64,000 bases of DNA, from NCBI GenBank assembly GCA_023053685.1, contig JALIGW010000032.1:4544843-4608842 (forward strand), given 5' to 3'. The position numbers and the translations under genes are program-made. Positions 46,465-60,059 of the stretch are shown here, piece after piece; position 1 is the first letter of the stretch; each line of letters begins with the position of its first letter. The DNA comes from Diadophis punctatus similis. Its lineage: Eukaryota > Chordata > Lepidosauria > Squamata > Dipsadidae. The notes beneath the pieces were generated by a model that had not been told where the DNA came from, did no database searches, and worked only from the letters and a program-made list of their open reading frames with translations.

Positions 46465-47140
46465 CAGAATATGGGGTCCTTGGTGCTCTCAGAGCCTGGT
46501 GGTTTTCTTGCAGATGTTTCATGACCCAACTAGGGAACATCATCAGAGCTAGAAGGAAGAGGGGTTGGAGGAGGAGTATTGTGGGGTCTTTGGTGCTCTC
46601 AGAGCCTGGTTGTTTTCTTGCAGACGTTTCATGACCCAACTAGGGAACATCATCATCAGTGCTGGAAGGAAGAGGGGTTTGTGGAGAGGAGGGTGAGGCG
46701 GAGGAGGAAAATGTGGAGTCTTGGTGCTCTCTGAACTTGTTTTCATGCAGATGTTTCATGACCCAATTAGGCAACATAATTAGTGCTAGAAGGGTATGGA
46801 GAGGAGGAGGAGGACTGTGGGCTCCTTGGTGTTCTCGGAGCTTGGTTGCTTTCTTGCAGACGTTTCATAACCCAACTAGGGAACATCATCAGTGCTAGAA
46901 GAAAGGTTTGTGGAGGGGAGGGGGAGGACTGAAGGGTCCTTGCTGTTTTCTGAGCCTGCTTGTTTTCTTATAGACGTTTTATGACCCAACTAGGGAACAC
47001 CATCAGTGCTACAAGGGAGTGGGGTTTGCTATTTATATACAGTAGCTTATCCTGCATAAGCTGGGAGCAAACCTCAACCTCCCTAGCACTGATGATGTTA
47101 CCCAGTTGGACCGTGAAATGTCTGCAAGAAAACAACCAAG
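46465..47140 (-). repeat. Hammerhead-like tandem array, five minus units plus one plus unit
   Basis: GTC-equivalents at about 46513, 46623, 46750, 46859 and 46974 (spacing 109-127). A plus unit with CTGATGATGTTACCC is at about 47089. Lies just downstream of NUDT2. Confidence 0.7.
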
Positions 47141-47268
47141 CTCAGAATTCTGGGAGTTGAAGTCCACCCAAATTTAAGGGGCCAAAGCTGAGAAACGTTG
47201 CTGTTAAGACTTGAAAGAACAGCAGTGCAACATCTGCCCAAACATTCCTGCATCCCACGAAAGGAAAT

Positions 47269-48941
<1,673 letters not shown>

Positions 48942-49019
48942 TTAGCAGATGTCAAGCTCCGAGATGGGGGTGGAGCAGGCCACCCCACAACCTGGGTGCA
49001 GTTAAAGGCAATATATAGA

Positions 49020-49570
49020 CCTGAAGGCATCATTCACCAAAGACGTTTCACAACTCTTAGCACTGGTGATGTTACCTAGTTGGGTAATGAAACGTCTGCA
49101 AGAAAGTCACCAAGCTCGAAGAACAACAACATATTCCTCCTCCTCTCCTCATACCCCACTGCCTTCTACCACTGATGATGCTATCTAGGTAAGTAGTGAA
49201 ATGTCTGCAAGAAAATAACCAAGCTCAGATAACACCAAGGACTCCACAGTCCTCTTCCTCCTCCACTTCACAACCCACACTTCCTTCTAGCCCTGATGAT
49301 GTTATCTAGTTGGGTGATGAAACATCTGCAAGAAAGCCACCAAGCTCGAAGAGTACCTAGGACCCCACAGTCTTCCTCCACTCCTCCACTCCACAATCCC
49401 CACTTCCTTCTAGGACTGATGATGTAACCTAGTTGGGTCATGAAACGTTCACAAGAAAAGCAAGCTCAGAGAGCATCAGTCCATGGACCTCTTCCTCCCA
49501 CACTCCACAATCCCCACTCCCTTCTAGGACTGATGATGTAACCTCTTTGGGTCATTAAAAATCTGCAAGA
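49020..49570 (+). repeat. Hammerhead-like tandem array, five units
   Basis: Units near 49065, 49173, 49293, 49419 and 49533 (spacing 108-126). Most keep CTGATGATG. The third has TTATC/GGTGA, where both changes are still pairable through G-U. Confidence 0.7.
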
Positions 49571-49572
49571 CT

Positions 49573-49837
49573 ACTACAAAGAGCCGAGGTGGCGCAGCGG
49601 TTAGAGTGCAGTATTGCAGGCCACTTTAGCTGACTGTGATCCGCAGGTCAGCGGTTCAAATCTCACCGGCTCAAGGTTGACCCAGCCTGCCATCCTTCCG
49701 AGGTAGGTACTCAGATTGTTGGGGGCAATGTAAATATACATTGCTTACTGGTGTAAACCGCTTAGAGAGTGCTTGCACTGTGAGGCGATGTATCAGTCTC
49801 ACAAATAAATAAATAAACAAACAAAAATAATAATAAT

Positions 49838-49896
<59 letters not shown>

Positions 49897-49915
49897 CAAG
49901 CAAGAAAGAAAGCAA
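49573..49915 (+). repeat. tRNA-SINE with tail grown into (GAAA)n
   Basis: Head GAGCCGAGGTGGCGCAGCGG at 49573. The tail AAATAAATAAAC passes into about 20 GAAA units (49837-49915). Confidence 0.9.
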
Positions 49916-50484
49916 GCATCAAAGATCCCACAGTTCAACCCTGAGCTCCAAATATTCTCTTCTATTGATCCTTTACACAAGTGGCCCAAAGTCACTCATT
50001 GAGGGCCATAGTTGAGAGTGGTCTCGAACCTAGATCTACTTATGCCCTATTTAAACTACTATAACACAAGGGCTGCGTTGGAGTTGATGCAAGACCCTCC
50101 GTCCCAATTCACATCTTTGTGATCTGGGTTTCTTGGCGCCTTTGCAGGTTAAGTTGGGAGCCACCTCCATGTTGCAACTTTTCCTTTGCTGCAATTCTAC
50201 CGGTAACAGCAAATAGCAAATAGTATTATTAATATTTATTATTATTATTAATTGTAGTAGTAGTAACTGCATGTGATTGCAATCAGATGCACTAAACAAT
50301 GCACAATTTATAGGGAGCTCAGCTGTACAAAGGCCATCAGGCGAGCAGGGAGCCCCAGGCTGAGCTCCTAACCAGACAAGTCAACAAGCCCGGCGGACCC
50401 CACCGAAAACCACCCGCGGCAGCAACCCGGCATACCTGTCCAAGCAATTCTGCTAAAAAAAAATAAAAAGAATAGATTTCGGAC

Positions 50485-50575
50485 AGCTGGACTTCAACTC
50501 CCATAATCCCACAGTCTTGTGGGTCTAGGATTAGGCTGGATGTCAAATTGTGGGAGTTGAAGTTCAGCAGTTCGG
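50485..50575. repeat. Foldback-family hairpin
   Basis: GCTGGACTTCAACTCCCATA and the inverted arm TGGGAGTTGAAGTTCAGCAG, arms about 40 bases apart. Confidence 0.7.
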
Positions 50576-50919
50576 AGGCTTCGTATTGGGTAAGACGCAA
50601 CCCGGCAGTATTGAGAATTGTTTTTTTCAATTGGCTTTCATTCTTGTCAATCTCAATGTGGTCACCTCCTCGACCAATCACAATAATGCTGTCAGCTATT
50701 GCTACAATCTATGCTTCCTGCTTACACCCGCTGAGGCGACTCCATCCATTCAGCGAGCGACAACGATAGAAGGCGTAGCCAATTTGGAGGTTAGAATTGT
50801 GATTGGTTTTGGTAGTTTGACAGATGGGGAGAAGACCACTAGAAAGATAGACTTTTAAAGACGGTCTCTGCAGCTCCTGCCGCTTTCTGAATGTCTTCTT
50901 CCCGCTCCTTTTTCCTCCT

Positions 50920-51187
50920 GCTTTTTGATTGGATAATATAGGCCGCACCTACTTCCTCCTCCAGCGTTTTATTGGACGGCTGCGCTGACGTAAACGGCGC
51001 GCCAAAGCGGCGCGAGGGTTTGAAGCCAGGCTTGGTCGCGTCGTCATGGAAACGCGGCCTCGCCGGTTCTTTTCTCACCGCGCTCGGAGGGAGAGAAGCT
51101 CCGGGGGTTTCGCGGAAGCTTCGCCGCGGGAGACAGTCAGACCGAGGAAAAGTTCGCCGGGAGAAAGGCTAAGGAAGGAGCCCTCCG
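50920..51187 (+). promoter_or_regulatory. KIF24: GC-rich promoter and non-coding first exon of KIF24, probably bidirectional with NUDT2
   Basis: A CpG-dense island sits between NUDT2 (left, minus) and KIF24 (right, plus). It holds two ATTGG boxes (inverted CCAAT, about 50929 and 50971; a third at about 50802), a CRE-like TGACGTAA at 50986-50993, an E2F/CDE-like block GGCGCGCCAAAGCGGCGCG at 50996-51014 and a CHR-like TTTGAA at 51019-51024. A splice donor CCGGTAAGG at 51188 would close exon 1. NF-Y sites followed by CDE/CHR are the known layout of late cell-cycle promoters, which fits KIF24. Binding was not tested. Confidence 0.6.
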
Positions 51188-51414
51188 GTAAGGACGGTGG
51201 CGCGAAAAGGACACGGTTCCTCGCCGATCCAGGCCTCGGCCTTGTTGCCATGACAACGGGCGCGCAGCGTAGAGCCTGAGGCATAATAATAATTAATAAT
51301 AATAATAAACCAATGAATTAAGGTAGAAACGGTGACCGTTTAAAAGTGATGCTTTGCTTCCCGCTGAATTTTTCCCCTTCTGTGAACAAGGGGTGGCAAG
51401 ACCGTGTTTTAATC

Positions 51415-51870
51415 TACAGGTAGTCCTCGACCTATGACCACGATCGAGCCCAACATGTCTGTTGTTAAGTGAGACATTTTCTAAGTGAACTTTGCCCATT
51501 TTACGACTTTTCTTTCCTCAGTTGTTAACAACGGCACTGGAAAAAAGTGAATTATGACTGTTTTTCACAGCCATTGCAGTATCCGCATGGTCACATGATC
51601 AAAATTCAGACACTTGGCTCATATTTATGACGGTCGCAGCGTCCCAGGGTCACGTGATCCCCGTTTGCGACCTTCTGACAAGCAAAGCCCTTGGGGAAGC
51701 CAGATTCACTTAACAACTGTGTTACTAACTGAACAACTTGCAGTCTGTCTGTCTATCTAAATTAATACAGGTAATCCCCCACTTACAACAGTTCATTTAG
51801 TGACTGTTCAAGGTTACAACGGCATTGAAAAATGTGACTTGTGACCCTTTTTCACAGCTATCTTTTCATA
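51415..51870. mobile_element. TIR family T fragments, several joined
   Basis: A left-end piece (51415-51530), a right-orientation piece (51530-51745) and another left end (51768-51870), in KIF24 intron 1. Confidence 0.65.
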
Positions 51871-52105
51871 GCCCTAAGGAAGAAACACTTTACTCCACCT
51901 CAAGAATGAAGCAATTAAAAACCATCGTGGATGCAATGGCCTTCTGTCTTTTATGTAGAGCGATAAGGAAGAAAGCATCCTTGTGTTGGAAATGAACCAA
52001 CAAATGGATCAGTTGAAACAAAGAGGTTTTATTTTTAAAGAGAAATTATAGCAGTTTGCAAAGTGCGATGGATCTTTCAGCCTGTCCTCAAATTGAGGTT
52101 TGAGT

Positions 52106-53371
52106 AAGGTGACCAGATTTTAATATTTGTAAAGCAGGACACATTGACGGGGGGGGGGGTCTAGGGGAGCAAGACGGGAGGGGTCTGTCTCTCTTATCCT
52201 GCAGCTTTGTGCACACACCCCAACACCCCCACCTTCATCGCAGCCCTTACCGCTGCCATGGCCGGGGCTCGCCTCTGCTGTGTCTGGCCCGGAGAGGGAC
52301 AGCGGCAGGAGAAGGAAGAAAGCAAACCGCGGGAGGGCGGGTGGTGAGGGTTCTTCACAGCCGCGTGCTGCCTCCGTTGCAGAAGCCGCCGCCAGCCAGC
52401 CGGGCAGCAGCCCTCCGTGTGGGGAGACAGCCAGGCCTGCGCTTGGAAGAGGCTGCCGCTCTCACTGCCCGCTTTCTTCCTTCTCCCACCGCGAAACAAA
52501 AGTGAACTGCGGCAGCGCTGCTTCGGGAGGGCAGGCGGACGTCTGCAGCCAGGCAGGGAGGGAGAGCAGCGAGAGCGGCGGCCCCTTCCAAGCGCAGGCC
52601 TGGCCCTATACCCGCCCAGAGGGCTGCCGCCCACCTGGCCACCAGCGGCTTCCGCGCCGCACTTGTAGTCGCGTGGCCGGGTGTGCTGGGGACACGTTGC
52701 TCGCCGCCTCCGTGCGCTGTGCTTGGCAGGGACCACTGCCCCTCTCACTGCCCTCCCTCCCCGCCTGGCAGGAGGAGGCAGGCAAGGCAGGAGGCAGAGG
52801 GGTGTGCAGGGCTCGGCTTGACCGTTGAGCATGTGGGGCGCCCGCCCCAGCTCTTGGGCTGCTTCCCGCTGCCACGCAAAGTTTGGCGTGCCAGGCCAGT
52901 GGAGGAAGAGCAAGCTGGCTGGCGGCACAGGAAAAATCCTTTCTGGCCCTTGCCAGCCGGGCCTGGTCTTCTCTCCGGGGCGGCGTCCGGCGGGTGCCTC
53001 ACTCCTCCACTCCTTCCCCCCATGTGGCAGACCCGGGAAAGGACACGGCCAGACCCGCCAAAGCCGCTGCTCCCTCTACGCCTCTGGAAGCGCATTTCCT
53101 GGCTGTTGCCGTCAAGCGGGGCGGAGCGTGCGAGGCGCTGAACTGGGCCCTCGGGCACGTTGGAGCACGGTGGGGGTTTTTCTCTGCCTGGCCCGGAGCT
53201 GGCGAGATCTTAGCGTGCGAGTGCAGCTGTTTCCCTCAAGATCCGCTCGAGGGAAGTGAGGCGCTTTGCTCAAATTCAAAAAGCGGGACTTTTTTGAAAC
53301 GCCGCGGGACGCGGGACAAATTATTAAAAAGCAGGACTGTCCCGCCAAAAGCAGGACATCTGATCACCTTA
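52106..53371. mobile_element. GC-rich hAT-type element, 1.27 kb copy
   Basis: Ends TAAGGTGACCAGATTTTAAT and GGACATCTGATCACCTTA, inverted repeats shared with 14350-14960. The 1.2 kb interior is extremely CpG-rich and gives long but meaningless frames on both strands. No transposase motif seen. Confidence 0.75.
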
Positions 53372-54065
53372 GGTTGAGCCAAAAGCCACAAAATTTCAAA
53401 AGCATTACATTTTATAGTCTCTATCTCGATGCCCCCCCCATGCACCTCCTATCGGATACAGTCACCGATCACAGCTAATCCGTAACGCCTTAGAGACAAC
53501 AGCACCTCTGACATATTCATCAGCACCTCCCCATTATTGCCCATAAAATATTTTGCAAGCACAGCATTTTCTTATCTCTATTGCCTTGGCATTAAGGAAT
53601 GTCCCTTTTAGTTGGGCCCCTTCTAACTAACAAAAGGATATCTGTTCAGCATGTATTTTTCTCCAACTATCTTAAAGCAACTAACATTTAACAAGTTCAG
53701 GCTGGAAGGGACCCTGCAGGTCATCCAGTCCAACCCCCTGCCCAAGCAGAATTAAATCTTCTACATTTATATAAATTTCTATGTATTATTTTATTTTTGA
53801 ATTTTCTTATAGCCTACAAATGGACTCCTGGACGCTCTGCTGACAGGAAAGAATTTACTATTTTCAGCTTCCTGGGATAACCCAGTCTTGTTTTACGCAG
53901 GCACCAGGAAAATGAGAGGCTTCCAGACACCCCCCCCCCCATCAGCTGTTACTGTAAAGCAGATGCTCCCTATCACTTGTGGGGCAGCGGCTTCTCCAGT
54001 GAGATCATCAGGCTAAGATTAGCATGGAAGAATAAGCAGGAAATTGATGAGGTTCAGTTGCTTTT

Positions 54066-54425
54066 ACAGATACACCTTGACTTATGACCACAGTTGAGCC
54101 CAGCATTTCTGTTGCTAAGCGAGGCATTTGTTAAATAAGTTTGGCCCCGTTTTACAACTTCCCTCACCACATTTGTTAACTGAATCATTGCAGTTCTTAA
54201 ATGAGTAGCCCGGTTGTTAAGTGAAGCTGGCTTCCCCATTGACTTTGCTTGTCAGAAGGTGGGACACAGCAATGGTATAAATATCAACCAAAATATGAAA
54301 TTAGATCACATGACCACAGGGATGCTGTAAAGGGTTGTAAGTGTGAAAAACGGTCATAAGTCACATCAGTGTTGTTGTAACGTTAAACGGTCACTAAACA
54401 AACTTATAAGTCAAGGACTACCTGC
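54066..54425. mobile_element. TIR family T, full copy
   Basis: Ends AGATACACCTTGACTTATGA and GTCAAGGACTACCTGCA. Confidence 0.75.
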
Positions 54426-54433
54426 ATTGGCGC

Positions 54434-54653
54434 ACCCAAAGGTGCTTTTTTTGAAAGGCAAGTGGGCTTCCTTTTTCTCTTTAAAAGCGTTTCGCTTCTG
54501 ATCCAAGAAGCGAACTGAAGAAGCTTCTTGGATGAGAAGTGAAACATTTTCAAAGGAAAACAAAGGAAAACAAAAAAGTCCATTTGCTTGGAAAAAAGCA
54601 CTTTTGGGACAACCATGATGACCTGGATGGTGGAGAATCTCCATGGACATGTT
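54434..54653. mobile_element. Inverted-dimer retroposon (Penelope-like candidate), short copy
   Basis: Two arms in opposite orientation meet near 54515 (AAGAAGCGAACTGAAGAAGC). Flanked by the 8-bp repeat ATTGGCGC (54426-54433, 54654-54661). Confidence 0.65.
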
Positions 54654-54879
54654 ATTGGCGCGGTCTTCCCAGTTGCTTTGACATCGATAGAACTCTGAGA
54701 TTTTTTTTTTATTCCTTCCTTCTTCCTCTCAAATTTTGTTACTTAGAAAACGTGGGGAAAATTGGCAGAAGGGAGAATTATAAGAGTTTGGATATACCAT
54801 GGGAAGGCTAAGAAGTTACCAGTACTTCATGGCTGCGTTGTTTTCTTGTAATCAGCCAGGTGGCATTCCACCAGGGAAA

Positions 54880-55216
54880 TGCAGGTATTCCTTCACTTAC
54901 AACCATTCATTTAGCGAATATTTGAAGTTACAACAGCAGTGAAAAATGTGACTTACCACCAGTCCTCACGCTTAGGACTGTTACGGCATCTCACAATCAC
55001 ATGATCAGGAATCAGACTCTTGGCAAGCCACAGGATGGTTAAGGATGGTTGCGGCAACCTGGGCTCATGTGATCGCCCTTGGCTGGCTTCCCAGAAGCAA
55101 AGTCAATGGGGGAAGCCGGATTCACTTAATGACTGCACAATTCACTTTATAACGACCTGACTTAGTAATAGAAATTCTGGTCCCAGGTCTGGTCATAAGT
55201 TGAGGACTGTCTGTAA
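54880..55216. mobile_element. TIR family T copy
   Basis: Interior and right end TAAGTTGAGGACTGTCTGTA recognisable; diverged. Confidence 0.65.
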
Positions 55217-55223
55217 GAAGAGA

Positions 55224-55470
55224 GGCTATAGCAATAGCAATAGCACTTAGACTTATATACCGCTTCATAGTGCTTTCCAGCCCTCTCTAAGCGGTTTACA
55301 GAGTTCAGCATATTGCCCCCAACAATCTGGGTCCTCATTTTACCCACCTCGGAAGGATGAAAGGCTGAGTCAACCTTGAGCCTAGTGAGATTCGAACAGC
55401 TGGACTGCTGAACTAGCAATCAGCTGAAGGTCGCAATGCTGCTTTTAACCACTGCGCTATCTCAGCTCCT
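55224..55470 (-). repeat. tRNA-SINE (type with GCTATT tail)
   Basis: Minus copy, tail AGCAATAGCAATAGCACTTA at the left, head with GCGCTATCTCAGCTCC at the right. Confidence 0.85.
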
Positions 55471-55476
55471 CAGCTA

Positions 55477-55877
55477 TACAGGTAGTCCTTGACTTACAAC
55501 CATAATTGAGCCCAAAATTTCTAAGTGTTAAGTGAGACATTTGTTAAGTGAGTTTTGCTCCAATTTACGACTTTTCTTCCCACAGTTATCAAGTGAATCA
55601 TTGCAGTTCTTAAGTTAGGAACATTGTTGTTAAGTGAATCCAGCTTCCCCATTGACTTCGTTTGACAGAAGGTTGCAAAAGGGGATCACTTGACCCCGGG
55701 ACACTGCAATGGTCATAAGTATGAACCAGTTGCCCAGCCTCTGAATTTTGATCACGTTACCGCAGGGATGCTGCAAGGATCGTAATTATGAAAAACTGTC
55801 ATAAGTCACATTTTTCAGTGCTGTTGTAACTTTGAACAGTCACTAAATGAACTGTTGTAAGTCAAGGACTACTTGTA
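55477..55877. mobile_element. TIR family T, full copy
   Basis: Begins TACAGGTAGTCCTTGACTTA, ends GTCAAGGACTACTTGTA. Confidence 0.85.
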
Positions 55878-55988
55878 CTGGTCTAACTGTTTGTTCTTTC
55901 CTCCCTCCCCATTATTGGAAATATGAGGTTATTTTCTGGGTATTTTATTGTCCCCTAAGCATTAGGTACAAAATTGAGAAGGGAAATG

Positions 55989-56678
55989 TACAGACAGTCC
56001 TCGACTTACAACAGTTCTTTTAGTGACTGTTCAAAGTTACAACGGCACTGAAAAAATTGACTAATGACCTTTTTTCACCCTTATGGCCGTTGCGGCATTC
56101 CCAGGGCCACATGATCAAAATTCAGAGGCTTGGCAACTGACTCACATTTATGACGGTTGCATAAATATGTCCCGGGGTCACGTGATCCTCCATTTATTTA
56201 TTTGTTTGTTTGTTTGTTTGTTTGTTTATTTATTTATTTATTTGTTTGTTTGTGAGATTTATATACCGCCTCACAGTGCAAGCACTCTCTAAGCGGTTTA
56301 CACCAGTAAGCAATGTATATTTATATTGCCCCCAACAATCTGGGTCCTCATTTTACCTACCTCAGAAGGATGGAAGGCTGAGTCAACCTTGAGCCGGTGA
56401 GATTTGAACCGCTGACCTGCGGATCACAGTCAGCTAAAGTGGCCTGCAGTACTGCCTCTAACCGCTGCGCCACCTCGGCTTTTGCGACCGTCTGACCAGC
56501 AAAGTCAAGTGGGAAGCCAGATTCACCTAACATCCGTGTGACTAAATTAAAACCTGAAGTGATTCACTTAACAAATGTGACAAGAAAGGTCGTAAAATGG
56601 GGTAAAGTCCACTTAACAAAGGTCTCAGCCACAGAAATGTTGGGCTCCATTGCGGTCGTAAATCGAGGACTACCTGTG
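55989..56678. mobile_element. TIR family T copy with a SINE inside
   Basis: Ends TACAGACAGTCCTCGACTTA and AATCGAGGACTACCTGT. A minus-strand SINE with TTTG/TTTA tail occupies about 56189-56480. Confidence 0.85.
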
Positions 56679-58296
56679 GTCACATTCTGAAGAATGCGAT
56701 GGAATGATTTCCTTTGAACAAGGCAAGGTTATTCCTAGGAGCCCCAGTATCGTTTTTCATTGAGAAAAATAGACCGAGATGACAACAGCTGTGCTCGATG
56801 GAAGGGAAATTTAAATCTGGGTGCAAAATTCCTCCCCACCCCACCCTCCAACCCAGATTCCCCTCCTGGTTGCTTATTTAATCCTAAGAGAAATTTCTTG
56901 GGGGTTTAGAATATCTAAGGACTCAAATCATTTTTAGGAGACCTCAATGATGTGACTATAATGCTATTCTTTTTTAAGGGGACAGCATGGAGCCATTTTT
57001 TAAATCTTTGTATGGTTGTGGGTATCTCTGCCTTATCAGATAAAATGCGTTAGTTACAGGTAGTCCTCGATTTATGACCACAATGGAGCCCAAAATTTCT
57101 GTTGCTGCAGGGCACGGGAGGAAGCGAACTGGCAGCAAGGTAAGTTAGAACCCACCCCTGGACCATCACTAAACGAACTGTTGTAAGTCAAGGATTGCCT
57201 GTACATTCCTAAGATTTTTAATCAAACCTCTCTTCTCTTTTTGATTTAAATTCAAACTAAAGATTCCGTGTGCACCTCACCGTAGGAGAAATCTCCCACA
57301 GGTTGAAAATTGTTCTGCCTTCTAAGTTATTCTTAAATATTTTGCACTAAACTCATTTAGATGTGCTTGGTCTGAAGTAAACTACCTTCATGTCTGGCCT
57401 AGCAATTTTAATACTTAAGATGGGAGCAGCTCCTTAGCTCTTCATATAAGCAAATCGTTTTTCCTTTGTGCTGTGACTTTTTGCAACACATCCATCCATA
57501 TCCATTTCATAACCTCTGATCATTAACCAGGGTAGCACATGGGACCAACAGCTGCATCTAAGAAAGATGGCTCTAAATTTAGGCATTCTGATTTTCTGCT
57601 GCCTGAACCATTAAACTTCAGCTCTGTGGGAAAGCAAGTAAGTGATGGTAGTTCTCTTTCTTTCCTGTAAAGTTTTGGGACCTGGATGGAATTGACTGAT
57701 TAACTAATTTCATTTTCTATATATTCTGAAATATCTCAGTAGGCTGCTTTTGAGTCTCTCGAAGGATGGCGATGGTTTTAATAGATGTGAGAAATGAGGT
57801 GAGGGAAACGAAAGCCATCTTTTAATTAAAAAAAAGATGGAATGTAATATCTTCTGCCTTTTTAAGGTTTATAAATTTAAGTGGGAGGTTTGAAGCTGGT
57901 GGAATCTCTCTTCTCCGCCAGCTGAAATTCTATGGCTGTAATTTTGAAGGCTTCTCTTGGTTAATGTAAGCGGGATAAGGAAGAGATTGTTCAGCTGAAT
58001 GCAATGTATTAAGACAATTGAACAGTGGTTTCCTTTCTCTGGTATTGTCATGTTTTAAAAAGAGTCAAGCAATTGCAACTGTATATACATTTTGAGGTGG
58101 GAATAAGCTATGAAGCTATCTGGTAGATTAAGTAACTTTTTTTTAAAAAAAATGAGAATTTAGGTCAAAATAAACAAGACCTTTTGCTGAATCAAATTTT
58201 CAAAAATAACTAGTTTGGTGCAATTTTTAAGAGGGACTATCTTTCCTGTTCTGCACCAAGAAGAAACAAATTGTTATATCTTAGTGGCTGATATAC
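56679..58296. other. KIF24 intron 1, mostly unique sequence
   Basis: No exon recognised. A short family T remnant at 57056-57203 has lost its middle. The rest is AT-rich and appears single-copy. Confidence 0.45.
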
Positions 58297-58435
58297 CGCA
58301 TTTCCCCCAAAATAAGACCCTGTCTTCTATTTTTTTGAACCATGAAATAAGCGCTTGGCCTTATCGCCATGCACTCAAAAGCCCGATTGGGCTTATTATC
58401 AGGGGATGTCTTATTTTGGGGGGAAAAGGGTATTT
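58297..58435. mobile_element. Short TIR element, second copy
   Basis: Same family as 4636-4772, with CCCCCAAAATAAGACCCTG and CTTATTTTGGGGGG ends. Confidence 0.75.
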
Positions 58436-58902
58436 ACTGTGAAGATTAAAGTTCTATTCATCAGCCACATAAAACATTACCCCAACTGGGTGTATTTATA
58501 AAGGAGAAATAAAAAGTATTAGGAGGGGTACAAATATGCCCTAGACACTTTCTAGATCATATTAAGTTATATTTCCAGAATGCGTTATCCATTTGTCTAT
58601 GGAGGAATTTTGGCAAACTTTTATCCTTTAACTCCCTAATTGTTAGACTGCTGCAGGGTAGTATAAACAAATTGAGTTTGTTTTTGTTTTAAAAAACCCA
58701 CATGTGTAAATATTATTTCATATTTATTTTGCTGGGGTTCCTAATAAAAATAGGATTTCCTTGTCCATTTAGTTCTGCTGTTTAAGTTCACTGAAATTCT
58801 AAGGATATTTTACTGGATGCTATTTCCAGGTAATAGCATATAGCTTAAGTATTCTGCTATACTATATCGCTTTCACATTGTATCAATTATTTTTTGTTTA
58901 AT

Positions 58903-59280
58903 ACAGGTAGTCCTTGACCACAATTGAGCCCAACATTTCTGTTGTTAAGTGAAACATTTGTTGAGTGGGTTTTGCCCCGTTTTGTGACCTTTCTCGCCAT
59001 GGTTGTTAAGTGAATCATTGCAGTTGATAAATTAGTCACACAGTTGTTAAGTGAATCTGCTTTCCCCATTGATTTTGCTTGTCAGAAGGTTGCAAAAGGG
59101 GATCACGTGACTTTGAGACACAGCAAAGGTCATTAAGTATGAACCAGTTGCCAATTGTCTGAATTTTGATCACACGATCACGGGGATGCTACAAAGGTTG
59201 CAAGTTTGGAAAATGGTCCTAAGTCACTTTTTTCACTGCCGTTGTAACTTTGAACTGTTGTAAGTCGAGGACTACCTGTA
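58903..59280. mobile_element. TIR family T, full copy
   Basis: Ends TACAGGTAGTCCTTG and GTAAGTCGAGGACTACCTGTA. Confidence 0.85.
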
Positions 59281-59315
59281 TTGACAAATATTGACCATTT
59301 GTAGCAGGGGTCCCC

Positions 59316-59428
59316 AAACTCGGCAACTTTAAGACTTGTGGACTTCAATTCCCAGAATTCTCCAGCCAGCTATGCTGGCTGGAGAATTCTGGGAGTTGAA
59401 GTCCACAAGTCTTAAAGTTGCCGAGTTT
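59316..59428. repeat. Near-perfect 55-bp-arm hairpin (foldback family)
   Basis: Arms 59316-59370 and 59374-59428 around a 3-base loop with a single mismatch. Best-preserved member of the foldback family. Confidence 0.92.
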
Positions 59429-59531
59429 GAAGACCTCTGATTTATAGAATTGGATGATGAAGAAGAATGGGCAGTGGGGGATTGTGCGACAATGGGTTGT
59501 GTCGCCTGTGAACTTTCCTACCATCGTGATA

Positions 59532-59920
59532 AATGGGTAGTCCTTGATTTATGACTGCAATTGGCATGGGAATTTTGGTCACTAAGCGATGCGGTTGTTA
59601 AGCGAGTCATTGCATGACCAGACCTGATTTTAGAACCATTTTTACTACAGCCATTATGCAAATTGTGTGGTCTTTAAGTAAATCTTGTAGTCATTAAGCA
59701 AATTTGGCTTCTTCAATTGAATTTGCTTGTTCCTGGCTGGGAAGGTCGCCAATCACAATGGTGTGATTTGAAGATGGTGCAGCCATTGTCAACCCCAGCT
59801 GTTTGCTGAGCACCCGAATTGCATTCAAACAATGGTTGCCACTTTGAGAACTTTGAGTCCTAAGGCATTTTTTCCAAGACATCATAACTTTCAATTTGAT
59901 AAAGGCCTGGACTACCTGTA
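59532..59920. mobile_element. TIR family T, diverged copy
   Basis: Ends GGGTAGTCCTTGATTTATGA and GGACTACCTGTA; it stops 140 bases before KIF24 exon 2. Confidence 0.7.
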
Positions 59921-60059
59921 GCCTTGCAAGTTATTGCATTTCCAGTCAACTTACTGGCACGAGATTAGAATTCCACCCCTCCCATATTTCAGAAAGCCAC
60001 TGTCCCTGATATACAATTATATTTTAAGTTTGCCTGACATGCTTTTCTTAACGACTTAG

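Noticed and set aside
46465..47140. Regularly spaced repeats resembling a CRISPR array
   Set aside because: Spacing of 109-127 bases, diverged units, eukaryotic repeat context; not CRISPR.
49573..49680. A-box and B-box like sequences that could indicate a tRNA gene
   Set aside because: They belong to the head of a dispersed SINE with a SINE body and tail; no cloverleaf with a proper anticodon stem.
52194..52928. 244-codon minus-strand frame and several overlapping frames at 52.2-53.4 kb
   Set aside because: They lie inside the GC-rich transposon 52106-53371. High GC removes stop codons, so open frames appear in many phases. No known domain.
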